From Massilia litorea (GTDB lineage Bacteria; Pseudomonadota; Gammaproteobacteria; Burkholderiales; Burkholderiaceae_D), in NCBI RefSeq assembly GCF_015101885.1, contig NZ_CP062941.1, forward strand, positions 2,790,001-2,854,000: 64,000 nt of DNA, given 5' to 3'. Position 1 is the stretch's first letter, and every line of letters begins with the position of its first letter. A program made the position numbers and the translations under genes. Positions 29,750 to 38,973 of the stretch are shown here, in pieces. The notes beneath the pieces are model-generated. The model had not been told where the DNA came from. It was given only the letters and a program-made list of their open reading frames with translations, and searched no databases.

Positions 29750-30127
29750 TCAGCGGCAGACGCCGCGCAGCCTGGCGACTGCGATGAAGGGCAGGGCAAT
29801 AAAACCCGACAGGAAAAAGGTCGGCTGGTTTTTCAGCCCTTCGGAATGCAGGCAGTCCGGCAGGCGGGCGGCGGCAAAGTCTTTTGAAAACGATCGATAG
29901 GGCGTCGCGCTGAGCGAGTCGGCTTCCTGCCGGCGCGGCCTGGGATCGTTCTCGTCCGCTGTCGCTGCGATCGCCGTGCGGATCGTTTCTTTATCCAGGC
30001 GCGCCCGCAGCGGCAGCGCTCCCGCCTGCGCGGGCGGGGCAAGCGAGGGGCCTGGAGGCAAGGGCTTCGCCGGTTCGGCGCGGACGGCAGGCGCAAGGCA
30101 GAGCACGCAGATGAGCAGGAGTCGCAT
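29750..30127 (-). CDS. small exported hypothetical protein
   Basis: This is a 125-residue protein with a signal peptide (MRLLLICVLCLAPAVRA) and a proline-rich mature N-terminus. Its C-terminal block has the pattern LPDCLHSEGLKNQP, GFIALPFIAVARLRGVC. The two Cys could form a disulfide, and the hydrophobic stretch between them may associate with the membrane. I know similar short proteins in Burkholderiales but no function. It is convergent with rnk, with 8 bases between the stops, and divergent from the next exported protein. Confidence 0.6.
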   Translation of the reverse strand: MRLLLICVLCLAPAVRAEPAKPLPPGPSLAPPAQAGALPLRARLDKETIRTAIAATADENDPRPRRQEADSLSATPYRSFSKDFAAARLPDCLHSEGLKNQPTFFLSGFIALPFIAVARLRGVCR

Positions 30128-30250
30128 AAATCGCCGGCAAGAAGTAATGTTGCCAAATATATACCTGAGCTGAAAAAGTTTGGCAATTTGTACACTTGGT
30201 TACATACGGCTGTGTAGAATGTGATTTTCCAGTCAACAATCGGCATCCAC

Positions 30251-30745
30251 ATGAAACGTTTGTTGCTCGCTTGTTCCCTGTTGCTGTGCGCGCTCGTCGC
30301 CCAGGCCGATCCCGGCCTCAAGAAACAGGTCAACGCCTTCGTCGACCGCTGGCACGACGACGCGGCGCATGCCCGCATGGCCTATTTCGACAAGATCGCG
30401 AAGGATGGCGTCTACATCGGGACCGACAAGACCGAGCACTGGCGTCGCGACGCGTTCAAGGCCTGGGCGCGGCCCTATTTCAAGCGCAAGAAGGCATGGG
30501 CCTTCAAGGCCCAGCGCCGTAACGTCTATTCGTCGGAAGATGGATCGATGATCTGGTTCGACGAGCTGCTCGACACCCAGATGGGCGTCTGCCAGGCGAG
30601 CGGCGTCATGCGCCGCAAGGGCAGCAGTTTCGAGATCGTGCATTACCAGTTGTCGATGGCCGTGCCGAACGAGGTCGGCCGCCAGGTCACCCGCCTGATC
30701 CGCGACTTCGAAGAGAAGGACGGCTGGAAGGGCCGCCCGCGATAG
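30251..30745 (+). CDS. exported SnoaL-like protein
   Basis: This is a 164-residue protein with a signal peptide ending LVAQA (about residue 19). The mature part is a single SnoaL/NTF2-like domain: an N-terminal helix [23 protein letters not shown], then [19 protein letters not shown] and strands [13 protein letters not shown] and [14 protein letters not shown]. This arrangement matches the SnoaL-like group often annotated as nuclear transport factor 2-like. The function is unknown and it probably acts in the periplasm. An in-frame GTG lies 30 bases upstream; I prefer this ATG because the signal peptide starts here. Confidence 0.78.
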   Translation: MKRLLLACSLLLCALVAQADPGLKKQVNAFVDRWHDDAAHARMAYFDKIAKDGVYIGTDKTEHWRRDAFKAWARPYFKRKKAWAFKAQRRNVYSSEDGSMIWFDELLDTQMGVCQASGVMRRKGSSFEIVHYQLSMAVPNEVGRQVTRLIRDFEEKDGWKGRPR

Positions 30746-30791
30746 GACCCTGTGGTATCGTGTTGCCCCGTCCAGGCAACTCCTTTACACC

Positions 30792-31712
30792 GTGAGTAAT
30801 CCCTACGTTGGGCGTTTCGCCCCATCGCCCACCGGGCCCCTGCACGCCGGTTCGCTGGTTGCAGCCGTCGCCAGTCATCTCGATGCCCGCGCCCACGGGG
30901 GCGAGTGGCTGGTGCGCATCGAGGACATCGACGAAGGGCGCAGCGTGCCTGGGGCCGACACGGCCATCCTTGCGCTGCTCGATTCGCTCGGCATGCATTC
31001 CGACCGCGAGGTCGTGTGGCAAAGCCGGCGCAAGGCGCTGTACGCGGCGGCCGCCGAACGGCTCGGGGCATATGCCTACCCCTGCGGCTGCAACCGCCGC
31101 GAAATCCTCGACTCGCGCCTGGGCGTCGCGCCCGACGGCGCGGCCATCTATCCCGGCACCTGCCGCCACGGCCTGGCGGCCGGGCGATCCATGCGCAGCC
31201 TGCGCCTGCGCGTGCCGGACTCACCCATGGATGCCATCAGCTTTGTCGACCGCTTTGCCGGCTTGAGAACCCAGCACCTGGCGCATGAATCCGGCGACTT
31301 CGTCCTGAAACGCGCGGACGGCTACTGGGCCTACCAGCTGGCGGTGGTGGTCGACGACGCCGAGCAGGGCGTGACCGACATCGTGCGCGGCGCCGACCTG
31401 ATCGATTCGACGGCGCGCCAGATTTACCTGCAGCGCCTGCTGGGCGTGCCGACGCCGCGCTACCTGCACGTGCCCGTCGTGCGCAACGCCAACGGCGAAA
31501 AGCTCTCCAAGCAGACCGGCGCGCTGGCCGTGCTGCCGGGCGACGAAGCGGCGGGCGTCAAGGCCTTGCTCGATGCCGCGCGCTTCCTCGGGCTGCCGCT
31601 TGCCGGCACGCGGCCCGCCACGCTGGCCGGTTTCTGGGCGGCGGCGATTCCCGCCTGGTCGGCGCTGCTGGCCGAGCGCGAGCTGTCGATTACTTCTTCT
31701 TCTGGATCGTGA
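30792..31712 (+). CDS. gluQ: glutamyl-Q tRNA(Asp) synthetase
   Basis: This 306-residue truncated glutamyl-tRNA synthetase-like enzyme activates Glu and attaches it to queuosine in tRNA(Asp). It has the class I start [16 protein letters not shown], a zinc site with Cys pairs (PCGCNRRE and, later, GTCRHG), and the KMSKS equivalent EKLSKQ. It lacks the anticodon-binding half, as expected for this family. It starts with GTG. Its last 23 bases overlap the 3' end of the convergent DUF421 gene, an unusual arrangement that fixes both stops. Confidence 0.94.
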   Translation: MSNPYVGRFAPSPTGPLHAGSLVAAVASHLDARAHGGEWLVRIEDIDEGRSVPGADTAILALLDSLGMHSDREVVWQSRRKALYAAAAERLGAYAYPCGCNRREILDSRLGVAPDGAAIYPGTCRHGLAAGRSMRSLRLRVPDSPMDAISFVDRFAGLRTQHLAHESGDFVLKRADGYWAYQLAVVVDDAEQGVTDIVRGADLIDSTARQIYLQRLLGVPTPRYLHVPVVRNANGEKLSKQTGALAVLPGDEAAGVKALLDAARFLGLPLAGTRPATLAGFWAAAIPAWSALLAERELSITSSSGS

Positions 31713-32151
31713 TTTCGCCATCGGCCTCGAGGAAGGCGCATTCCATGTCTTCCCGCTTGCAGTCGGCCGAGCGCAGCGACTGTTCGAGGTCGGACTCCGT
31801 GATGCGGCAGCGCTTGACGACCTTGTCGAAGAACTGGCCGTCGCGCCCGATCAGCACCGCCGTGCCGTCGAGCATGACCGACGCCCGTTTGCTGTTGGCC
31901 GACAGCCAGGCCACGGCGGTGTTCAGGGCGATCAGGGTGGCGGCAATGATCAGGCCGCCGCTCAGCGAATTATCGCCGCCGGACAGGGAATTCGAGACGG
32001 CTTCCGACAGCAGCATCACCACCAGCAAATCGAAAGGCGTGAACTGGCCGACCGTGCGCCGGCCCGAGACGCGCACCATCAACAGCAGTGCCAGGTAGAC
32101 GACCGCGCCGCGTACGATAAATTCCCACCACGCCAAATCCATATCGAACAT
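31690..32151 (-). CDS. DUF421/YetF-family membrane protein
   Basis: This is a 153-residue protein with two or three N-terminal helices (about 8-28, 35-52, 62-82). The first helix carries the family hallmark [30 protein letters not shown] cytosolic domain follows, containing [16 protein letters not shown] and the [22 protein letters not shown] segment. The family is common in bacteria and has no firm function. It is convergent with gluQ and overlaps its end by 23 bases. Confidence 0.85.
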   Translation of the reverse strand: MFDMDLAWWEFIVRGAVVYLALLLMVRVSGRRTVGQFTPFDLLVVMLLSEAVSNSLSGGDNSLSGGLIIAATLIALNTAVAWLSANSKRASVMLDGTAVLIGRDGQFFDKVVKRCRITESDLEQSLRSADCKREDMECAFLEADGEITIQKKK

Positions 32152-32226
32152 AGCCGCCCCGACGATTGATTGCTGATGAGCAGATTCTAATCATTTTGCC
32201 AACAGGGTGCCGTCCGCCAGAAACGC

Positions 32227-32667
32227 TTAATCCGCCTTTCGGTAGCTGCGCAGCTGGAACACCATGCGCCCGTCGACCCGTTCGCACAGGCCGCGCATGG
32301 TTTCGCCCGGCCCGAGCGTCCAGGTCAGGCTGCTGCCGTTCGCCTTGCCGGCACAGGCGGCGTGCGCCGCGGCCGGGATCTCGGGCAGGGGCGGCGGCGC
32401 CGGCGGGGCGGGTGGGGCCGGCATGGCGGGCGGTGCGGGCGGCGTCGGAGGGACGGGCGGGATCGGCGCATAGGCCAGGTCGCCGTCGGCATGCGGCGCA
32501 GGCGGGGCCGGCGGGGCAGGGGGAGTCGGCGGCGCCGGTGGGGCGGGCGGGGCGGCGCAGGGTCCGCTTTTTGCGGGCTTGCAGTCGATCCGGACGGCGG
32601 CCTCGCTGCTGCCGGCGGCCAGCAGCAGGGCAGTCGGGACGATAAGGAAGATGGCGCGTGGGTGCAT
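32227..32667 (-). CDS. proline-rich exported protein next to two-component system
   Basis: This is a 146-residue protein with a signal peptide (MHPRAIFLIVPTALLLAAGSSEA). Residues about 37-92 form a tract of PPAPP/PPTPP repeats. The C-terminal part of about 55 residues has two Cys (HAACAGK, LCERVDG) and ends GRMVFQLRSYRKAD. I do not recognise the domain. The ATG follows AAGGAGAACGAC. It sits 91 bases downstream of the response regulator gene, on the same strand, and the neighbouring sensor kinase has a similar proline-rich tract in its periplasmic part. A functional link is suggestive, not shown. Confidence 0.7.
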   Translation of the reverse strand: MHPRAIFLIVPTALLLAAGSSEAAVRIDCKPAKSGPCAAPPAPPAPPTPPAPPAPPAPHADGDLAYAPIPPVPPTPPAPPAMPAPPAPPAPPPLPEIPAAAHAACAGKANGSSLTWTLGPGETMRGLCERVDGRMVFQLRSYRKAD

Positions 32668-32758
32668 GTCGTTCTCCTTGCGGTGTTCGTTTCGGGCGCG
32701 CGTAATGGTGGCGCCGATGACCTCATCTTGCGCCGCGAATGTGGAGACAAAATGGAGT

Positions 32759-33424
32759 TCAGTACTCGAAGCGGTAGCCGAGGCCATAGATCGAGCGGAT
32801 CGGTTCGAATCCGGGCGCGGCGGCGTCGATCTTGCGCCGCAGGTTCTTGATATGGCTGTCGATCGCGCGGTCGGTCGCATCCAGCTTGTCCTGGCATGCC
32901 AGTTCGAGCAGCCGGGCGCGCGAAAACACCTGGCCGGGCCGCGCGGCAAGGGCCGCCAGCAGGTCGAATTCGGTGCGCGTCAGCTCCAGCGCCTGGCCGC
33001 GTACGCTGGCGCGGCGGGCGGCCGCGTCGATTGCCAGCGCTGCCGCCGGCGCAGGGGCTGTGGCGCCGCTGCGGCGCAGGATCGCCTTGACGCGCGCCAC
33101 CAGTTCGCGCGGGCTGAAGGGTTTGCACAGGTAGTCGTCGGCGCCCAGCTCGAGGCCGAGCAGGCGGTCGATCTCCTCGACCCGCGCCGTCACCATCACG
33201 ATCGGCACCTCGGAAAAGGCCCGCACCTCGCGGCACAGCGCCAGGCCGTCGAGGCCGGGCAGCATCAGGTCGAGCACGACCAGCGCCGGCACCCTTGCGC
33301 GGATCGCAGACAGGGCATCGAGGCCGTCGGCAAAGACCGTGGCATCGAAGCCGGCGGCGCGCAGGTAATCGGCGACCAGGGCGGCCAGCTCGGGCTCGTC
33401 CTCAACGATATAAACAGTATTCAT
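32759..33424 (-). CDS. OmpR-family response regulator
   Basis: This 221-residue regulator has a receiver domain (1-115) with acidic Asp9 and Glu10, phospho-acceptor Asp52 (VVLDLML), Thr79 and Lys101 (LCKPFS). A C-terminal winged helix runs from about 128 to 221, with LTRTEFDLLAALAARPGQVFSR and IRSIYGLGYRFEY. It resembles BaeR/CpxR-type envelope-stress regulators. The kinase gene ends in overlap with its start (the ATG covers the kinase stop), so the pair is translationally coupled and transcribed kinase first. Confidence 0.92.
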   Translation of the reverse strand: MNTVYIVEDEPELAALVADYLRAAGFDATVFADGLDALSAIRARVPALVVLDLMLPGLDGLALCREVRAFSEVPIVMVTARVEEIDRLLGLELGADDYLCKPFSPRELVARVKAILRRSGATAPAPAAALAIDAAARRASVRGQALELTRTEFDLLAALAARPGQVFSRARLLELACQDKLDATDRAIDSHIKNLRRKIDAAAPGFEPIRSIYGLGYRFEY

Positions 33425-34956
33425 TCAACCCGCCGAAATGACAGCGTGGCGCGCAGGCCGCCGAGCGGCGAGTGGGCGAAACGCAGTTCGCCCCCTTGCG
33501 CTTCGACCAGGCGCAGGCAGAGCGCCAGTCCGAGCCCGGCGCCGCCGCCCGCACGGCTGCGCGAGGCATCGACCCGGTAGAAACGCTCGCCGAGGTGCGC
33601 GAGTGCCGCCTCCGGCACGCCCGGTGTGCTGTCGTCGATGACCAGTTCGAAGCGTCCCTCGGCCACCCGCGCCGAGAGTGCCACGCGGCCGGGCGTGCCC
33701 GTATAACGCAGGCTGTTTTCGAACAGGTTGCGCAGCACTTGCCGCATGCGGTCCGCGTCCGCAAGCACCTCGGATTGCGGCGGCGCGTTCCCGGTCTCCA
33801 GGGTCAGCCCGGCCGCCTTGAAACGGTCCGTGAACGACTGCGCTTCCTCACATGCCAGCCCCCACAGGTCGAGCGGTTCGCGCCGGCAGTCGAGGGCGCC
33901 GACGTCGGCGCGCGCCAGCGCATACAGTTCATCGATCAGTTTCGACAGGGCCAGCACCTGGCGCAGCATCGCCGCCACGTGGCCAGGGTCGGCGCTGCGC
34001 ACGCCGTCCTGCAGCGCTTCGAGCTGGGCGCGCAGCACGGCCAGGGGCGTGCGCAGTTCGTGCGAGGTGTCGGCTACCCATTGGCGGCGCGCAGATTCCG
34101 CGCCTTCCAGGCGGGCGGCGAGGACGTTGAAGTGGCCGGCCAGCTCGCCCAGCTCGTCGCTGCGGTCGTCCTTCAGCCGGGTGTCGAAACGGCCGTCGGC
34201 CAGCGCCCGTGCTCCTTGCGCCAGGCGCCCGATCGGACGCCGGAAGTGGCTGGCCAGCAGGGTCGCGGCGAGGGCGCTGAGCAGGACGCCGGCCGCGGCG
34301 ATCGGCCACAGGCTGGCGCCGAGCTGCTGGAGGAAGGCGTAGGCGAGGGCGTCGGTGGGCCGCGCCGTGCGCGCCACCGCCAGGAAGCCGACCGTGCGGC
34401 CGTCGACCAGGATCGGACGCCTCGCCAGCGGTAGCGCACCCGGCGGCCTGCCGGCGAGCACGCGACCGGCGGCGTCGAACAGAGTGATGCGCGACTGGAG
34501 GGACGCCGCCTCGGCAGGTTCGGATGCTTCGTGCAGGGGTGGCGGCGGCAGCGGCGGCAGGGGAGGGGCCGGCGGCGCCGGCGGAGCGGGAGCCGCAACC
34601 GCGGCAACGGGAGCGGACGGCACCGCAGGCACGGCGGGCACGGCGCGCACCGGTGCCGCCGGCGCAGGCGCCGCAGGCAGGGCACGCGCTTCGCGCTCTG
34701 CCTGCAGCCGCGCCAGTTCGCGCGTGATCCAGTCGCGCCGGGCGCCGGCCGGGACGAAGCGCCAGTCGCCGTGCTGCGCGTAGCGCCGGGCGAGGTCGTT
34801 CGACAGTTCTTCCAGGCGATCCAGTTCGATCTGGACCGCGTAGTCCCCGAAGCTCTCCAGCACGTTCTGGCGCAGCAGGAAGACGGCGCTCGCGGCCACC
34901 GCCAGGATGGCCAGCAGGACCGAGAGGAACAGGCGAAGGCCGATCGATATCTTCAA
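33421..34956 (-). CDS. sensor histidine kinase with proline-rich periplasmic segment
   Basis: This is a 511-residue BaeS-like kinase. TM1 is at about 7-28 and the periplasmic sensor at about 29-213. TM2 follows at 214-235 and HAMP at 236-288. The H-box has His299 (DTSHELRTPL), and an ATPase domain ends with N-box FENSLRY and a GGGAGLGLAL G-box. The sensor domain contains an unusual Pro/Ala-rich insertion at about 93-145. The only reasonable start is TTG, with a weak AGG upstream, so the expressed level may be low. It is transcribed with the response regulator. Confidence 0.9.
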   Translation of the reverse strand: MKISIGLRLFLSVLLAILAVAASAVFLLRQNVLESFGDYAVQIELDRLEELSNDLARRYAQHGDWRFVPAGARRDWITRELARLQAEREARALPAAPAPAAPVRAVPAVPAVPSAPVAAVAAPAPPAPPAPPLPPLPPPPLHEASEPAEAASLQSRITLFDAAGRVLAGRPPGALPLARRPILVDGRTVGFLAVARTARPTDALAYAFLQQLGASLWPIAAAGVLLSALAATLLASHFRRPIGRLAQGARALADGRFDTRLKDDRSDELGELAGHFNVLAARLEGAESARRQWVADTSHELRTPLAVLRAQLEALQDGVRSADPGHVAAMLRQVLALSKLIDELYALARADVGALDCRREPLDLWGLACEEAQSFTDRFKAAGLTLETGNAPPQSEVLADADRMRQVLRNLFENSLRYTGTPGRVALSARVAEGRFELVIDDSTPGVPEAALAHLGERFYRVDASRSRAGGGAGLGLALCLRLVEAQGGELRFAHSPLGGLRATLSFRRVE

Positions 34957-35020
34957 GGGAGACCTGGAGGAAGTGGCAGCTTGCCATTCTAGGCCAAGCT
35001 GCCCTCCTGGTCATCCATTC

Positions 35021-37288
35021 TCAGAAACGCAGGTTCGCCGTCAAGCTGGCCGAGCGCGGCGTGCCCGGTGTGTAGCGGTAGCCGCTCTTGTTGATGCTGG
35101 CGATATAGCGCTCGTCGCCGAGGTTGTAGACGTTCAGGCGGATGTCCAGGTTGCGGTTGACCTGGTACGAGGCCATCGCGTCGAACACCCAGTACGAATC
35201 GGTGTACGCGGGCGTGCCGATGGCGCCATCAAGTCCGCGCAGCAGGCGGTCGCTGTAGCGCGCGCCGCCGCCCAGCTTCAGGCCGAAGGGCAGCTCGTAC
35301 GAGGTCCAGAGCGTGAGCGCATTTTTCGGCGTGTAGGCGAGGTGGTTTTCGCCGAGCGCGGTCGTGAGCTTGCCGGCTTTTACGCTGGTGTCCATGTACA
35401 GGTAGCCGGCGCTGACCAGCCAGTTGCGCGCCAGTTCGCCGGTTGCGCCCAGTTCCACGCCCTGCACGCGCTTCCTGCCGGTCTGGTAGTACTTCAGGTC
35501 GACCGGGTCCTGCTCGACTTCGTTCTTCACTTCGGTGCGGAACAGGGCCGCGCTCAGGGCGAGCTTCGCCTTGAACAGATCGAGCTTGCCGCCGATCTCG
35601 GTGGTCACGGTTTCCTGCGGATCGTAGATCGGGTTCTGCGCGTTGTTGAGGTTACCCGAGACCGTGAAACCGGAACCCGGCGGCAGCTTCGAGCTGGCGG
35701 CCATCGCATAGATGCTGCTGTTCGCCGTCGGCTTGTAGAGCGCCGAAAGCTTGCCGTTGACCAGGGAGTCGCCGACCGTGAAATGGGTCGGCACCAGTAC
35801 ATTGTTGGTGAGTGCGACCACGGTGTAGTCACCATTGAAATGGTCGAGGCGCAGGCCGCCGTTGAAGATCCAGCGCTCGCCGAACTTGATGGTGTCGAAG
35901 GCGTACAGACTTTGCGTGTCGATCGTGCCCTCGTTGTAGGCGCCGGTGCGCTTCGGCGCCAGGCCGGTGACGGGCGCCGCCGCATCCGGACGGTACAGGT
36001 TCGCGGCGGGGAGCAGGCCCAGACCCGTCAGGCCGTAGGCAAGCTGGCGCTCGTTGGTCAGTTCGAGGCCCGTCACCAGCGTGTGGCGCAGGCCGCCGGT
36101 GCCGAACTCCGAAGTGAGGGCGCTCTGGTTGGTGAGAATGCGGTTTTCCTGGTCCTTCACGGTGCGGGTGTTGCGCACCAGGGTCCACGTCGACGGATCG
36201 GCTGGGTTGGGCGTGGCCAGGTTGGCGCTCGATCCCATGAAGGCGCTGAGCAGGTAGTCCTGGCTGGTGCGGCCGTAGCGCGTGATGTTGTGCAGCCTGA
36301 AGCCGGGCGCGAAGTCGTGCTCGATGCGCACGGTCGCCATGTCCGCCTTGATCTTGTCGTAGTCGCCGGTCGAGCCGTAGAAGTTCTGCGGATCGACCGG
36401 TACGGCGCCGCCGATGAAGGGACGGGAACGGTCCGGGCTGGTGTAGCCGGGCAGGCCGACGGTCGGCACGCCGCCATCGGGGATGTTGTCCTGGTCGACG
36501 TGCAGGTAATCGAGCACCACGCGTGTCGGGCCATTCAGGCCGAAGCCGAGGCTCGGGGCGATGGCCCAGCGCTTATCGGTGACCACGTCGCGCGCCGGCC
36601 GGCCGGCGTCCTGCGCCATCGCATTCAGGCGCAGGGCGATGCCGCGGTCGGCATCCAGTACTTTGTTGGCATCGAGCGTGACACGCTTCTGCGAGGCGCT
36701 GCCGACCGTCGCCGAACCCGACACCGCGTCTTCCATGTTCGCTTTTTTCGAGACCAGGTTGACCGAACCGGTCGGGGCGCCGCGGCCGCTGTCGGTGCCG
36801 GCCGGGCCTTTCACGACATCGATCTGCTCGAGGTTGAAGACGTCGCGCGAGACCGAGCCGACGTCGCGCACGCCATCGACAAAGATGCTGCCCGAGGTAT
36901 CGAAGCCGCGCATGAAGATCGCGTCGCCGGTGTTCGTGTTGCCGTTCTCGCCGAGGAAGAAGGCGCCCACGCCCGGGGTGTTGCGCAGCGCTTCGGTCAG
37001 GGTGAGGGCGCCTTGCTGCTCGATCAGTTCCTTCTTGATGACCTGCACCGACTGGGCGGTGTCGACCAGCTTCTCGGTGTACTTCGGCGAGGACGCACGC
37101 TCGGCCTTGAAATCGTTTTCCTGGCGGCCGACGACTTCGACTTTCGAGACCGGCATGGCGTCGTCGAGGGCGGGTGGCGAGGCCTCGCCGGCCTGCGCGG
37201 CGAGCGGGAGCAGCATCGTCGCCAGGGCGGCGCTCATCTGGTGCTGGAATCGGCTGGGGGCGTGCTTGCGGCTGGTGATCGGGTGCAT
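35021..37288 (-). CDS. TonB-dependent siderophore receptor, Fiu-like
   Basis: This is a 755-residue outer-membrane receptor. The signal peptide ends near LAAQA, followed by a VSKVEVVG TonB-box region and a plug domain with VDTAQSVQVIKKELI, LRNTPGVGAF, MRGFDTSGSIFVDG and QIDVVKGPAGTDSGRG. The barrel ends in a terminal Phe. It resembles catecholate receptors such as Fiu. The ATG follows AGGAAG, and a Fur box lies about 100 bases upstream. The gene is on the same strand as the flavin reductase/PepSY cluster but is separated from it by a repeat-bearing gap, so it is probably a separate Fur-controlled unit. Confidence 0.9.
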   Translation of the reverse strand: MHPITSRKHAPSRFQHQMSAALATMLLPLAAQAGEASPPALDDAMPVSKVEVVGRQENDFKAERASSPKYTEKLVDTAQSVQVIKKELIEQQGALTLTEALRNTPGVGAFFLGENGNTNTGDAIFMRGFDTSGSIFVDGVRDVGSVSRDVFNLEQIDVVKGPAGTDSGRGAPTGSVNLVSKKANMEDAVSGSATVGSASQKRVTLDANKVLDADRGIALRLNAMAQDAGRPARDVVTDKRWAIAPSLGFGLNGPTRVVLDYLHVDQDNIPDGGVPTVGLPGYTSPDRSRPFIGGAVPVDPQNFYGSTGDYDKIKADMATVRIEHDFAPGFRLHNITRYGRTSQDYLLSAFMGSSANLATPNPADPSTWTLVRNTRTVKDQENRILTNQSALTSEFGTGGLRHTLVTGLELTNERQLAYGLTGLGLLPAANLYRPDAAAPVTGLAPKRTGAYNEGTIDTQSLYAFDTIKFGERWIFNGGLRLDHFNGDYTVVALTNNVLVPTHFTVGDSLVNGKLSALYKPTANSSIYAMAASSKLPPGSGFTVSGNLNNAQNPIYDPQETVTTEIGGKLDLFKAKLALSAALFRTEVKNEVEQDPVDLKYYQTGRKRVQGVELGATGELARNWLVSAGYLYMDTSVKAGKLTTALGENHLAYTPKNALTLWTSYELPFGLKLGGGARYSDRLLRGLDGAIGTPAYTDSYWVFDAMASYQVNRNLDIRLNVYNLGDERYIASINKSGYRYTPGTPRSASLTANLRF

Positions 37289-37386
37289 GGTCTTCCTGTT
37301 TTCTCTCGTTGGAGGACGCCCGCGAAAGCAGGGCGCTTCTTGTTGGGTTGACCAGCATTTTAGATAGGGCTTCACGATTTGTAAAC

Positions 37387-37405
37387 GAGAATCGTTATCA
37401 TTCGC
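37387..37405 (-). promoter_or_regulatory. Fur box upstream of TonB receptor
   Basis: Read on the minus strand, GCGAATGATAACGATTCTC matches the 19-base Fur consensus at 14 positions. It lies 99 bases before the receptor ATG. Confidence 0.75.
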
Positions 37406-37430
37406 GTTTTCATTTGAGGTGCTGATGCAC

Positions 37431-37459
37431 CGTAGGGTGGGCTCTTGAGCCCACGCGTT
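37431..37459 (+). repeat. GTAGGGTGGGC hairpin repeat
   Basis: CGTAGGGTGGGCTC, loop TTGA, GCCCACGCG. It is one of a facing pair in this gap. Confidence 0.82.
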
Positions 37460-37505
37460 ACGCACGGCTGCCGGTCGAAACACCGAACGTATTCCGCACG
37501 CTCTG

Positions 37506-37528
37506 CAACGCGTGGGCTCAAGAGCCCG
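37506..37528 (-). repeat. GTGGGC hairpin repeat (inverted, variant)
   Basis: The plus strand reads CAACGCGTGGGCTCAAGAGCCCG. It runs directly into the 40-base hairpin repeat that follows, overlapping it by a few bases. Confidence 0.75.
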
Positions 37529-37563
37529 GTGAACCCGTCGTTGAGGCCATTAGCCTCAACGAC
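37524..37563 (-). repeat. 40-base hairpin repeat, copy B
   Basis: On the minus strand it has an 11-bp stem GTCGTTGAGGC, loop TAATG, and complement. GGGTTCACCGGGC follows. It matches copy A (50426-50465) at all loop and tail positions and differs only in paired stem positions. Confidence 0.85.
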
Positions 37564-37635
37564 CCCATACGGTGCACTACGGATTCGGGCGTAAAAAAAG
37601 CCACCGCGTGGGTGGCTGTCAGCATGCGCGGTGCG

Positions 37636-38973
37636 TTAGTACACGTCGCGCCGATATCTGCCCTGCGCCGCAAGTTCATCCAGTGCATCCGCTCCCAGCG
37701 CAGCCGCCAGCGCCTCGTGCACCCCGCTCGCCATCCCCTGCAAACTGCCGCAGACATACACCGCCGCGCCGCGTGCGATCCAGGCGCGTACTTCGGCCGC
37801 CTGCTCGGCCAGCACGTGCTGCACATAGCGCGCCTCGGCGCCGTCGCGCGAGAAGGCGGTGTCGAGGCGCGCCAGGCGGCCCGCGTCGCGCCAGCGTTCG
37901 AGTTCGTCACGGCAGAGGAAGTCGGCCCGCGCATTGCGCTCCCCGAAGACGAGCCAGTTGTCGGCCACGCCGGCGTCGATGCGCGCTTTCAGGTGGGCGC
38001 GCAGGCCGGCGAGGCCGGTGCCGTTGCCGACCAAAATCAACGGACGGGCGGCGTTGTCGCCGAGGCGGAAGCGCGCATGAGCGCGGATGCGCAGGGAGAT
38101 GGTGTCGCTGCCGCTCGCCTCCAGGCACAGCCAGCCCGAGGCCGCACCAAGGCTGCCATCGGCATGACCTTGCAGGCGCACCAGCAGTTCGATGCGTCCT
38201 TCGCCCGGAACCGAGGCAATCGAGTATTCGCGCGGCAGGTCCGGGTCGCGCGGAGCACGGATCTGCACCAGGTCGCCGGCTTCCCAATCCGGCAATGCCC
38301 CCTCGGCGGGGATCAGGGCGATGCGGTACAGGGGCGCGCCGGCGCTGCCTTCGTTGAGCAGCGTGCGCTCGAGGATGCGCCACTGGCCATAGGCCGGTGC
38401 TTCCCAGTCCGGCAAATCGCTGGTGCCGGCCAGGTGGCTGAGCTGGTGCTGCCAGCCCGCGATGGCCTCGGCGTTGCCGCGGTCGACGTCGATGCGCGCG
38501 AACAGGGGCGTGGCGCCGCGCGCCGTGAGCCATCCATCGAGCGCGCGGCCGAAGCCGCAGAAGTGGGTGTAGCTGCTGTCGCCCAGCGCGAGCACGGCAT
38601 AGTGCAGCTGCGACAGGTCGGCGCCGCCGGCCATCGTGACGCCGGCGAAGCGCGCGGCGGCATCGGGCGAATCGCCTTCGCCGTAGGTGCTGGCGATGAA
38701 GAGGGCGCGCGTGGTGCCGGCGAGGGTGCCGGCGTCGAGGTCCTCGATGCTCAGGGCGCGCGCCGACAGGCCGCCGGTGGCGAGCGTGGCCGCGGTCTGT
38801 CGGGCCAGGTATTCGGCGTTGCCGGTCTGGCTGGCGTAGACCACCAGCCAGTCGGCGTCGCCGTCCGGGACCGCAGGCGTCGCCCTGCGCAGCATGGCCG
38901 CGCACAGTCCGCCCCAGGCGGCCACCAGTGCGAGGGCGCTGCCCCAGCGCACGGGATCGAGCGTGAGCATCAT
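37636..38973 (-). CDS. membrane-anchored flavodoxin/FNR-type reductase
   Basis: This 445-residue protein resembles the sulfite-reductase flavoprotein. A single N-terminal helix (about 10-28) precedes a flavodoxin domain (42-185) with the FMN loop VYASQTGNAEY. The FAD/NADP(H) half has REYSIAS for flavin, ILVGNGTGLAGLRA for pyrophosphate binding and VYVCGSLQGM near the end. It would pass electrons from NADPH through FAD and FMN to a membrane partner. It is the last gene of the run PepSY, DUF2271, DUF4198, ApbE, and its start overlaps the ApbE stop. Reductases of this kind are found beside PepSY proteins in iron clusters. Confidence 0.85.
   Translation of the reverse strand: MMLTLDPVRWGSALALVAAWGGLCAAMLRRATPAVPDGDADWLVVYASQTGNAEYLARQTAATLATGGLSARALSIEDLDAGTLAGTTRALFIASTYGEGDSPDAAARFAGVTMAGGADLSQLHYAVLALGDSSYTHFCGFGRALDGWLTARGATPLFARIDVDRGNAEAIAGWQHQLSHLAGTSDLPDWEAPAYGQWRILERTLLNEGSAGAPLYRIALIPAEGALPDWEAGDLVQIRAPRDPDLPREYSIASVPGEGRIELLVRLQGHADGSLGAASGWLCLEASGSDTISLRIRAHARFRLGDNAARPLILVGNGTGLAGLRAHLKARIDAGVADNWLVFGERNARADFLCRDELERWRDAGRLARLDTAFSRDGAEARYVQHVLAEQAAEVRAWIARGAAVYVCGSLQGMASGVHEALAAALGADALDELAAQGRYRRDVY

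Larger units (their letters stand above)
37289..37635. promoter_or_regulatory. promoter and repeat region between TonB receptor and flavin reductase
   Basis: The left part holds the receptor promoter and Fur box. The right part is filled with two GTAGGGTGGGC-type units and one copy of a 40-base hairpin repeat. I see no gene. Confidence 0.6.
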
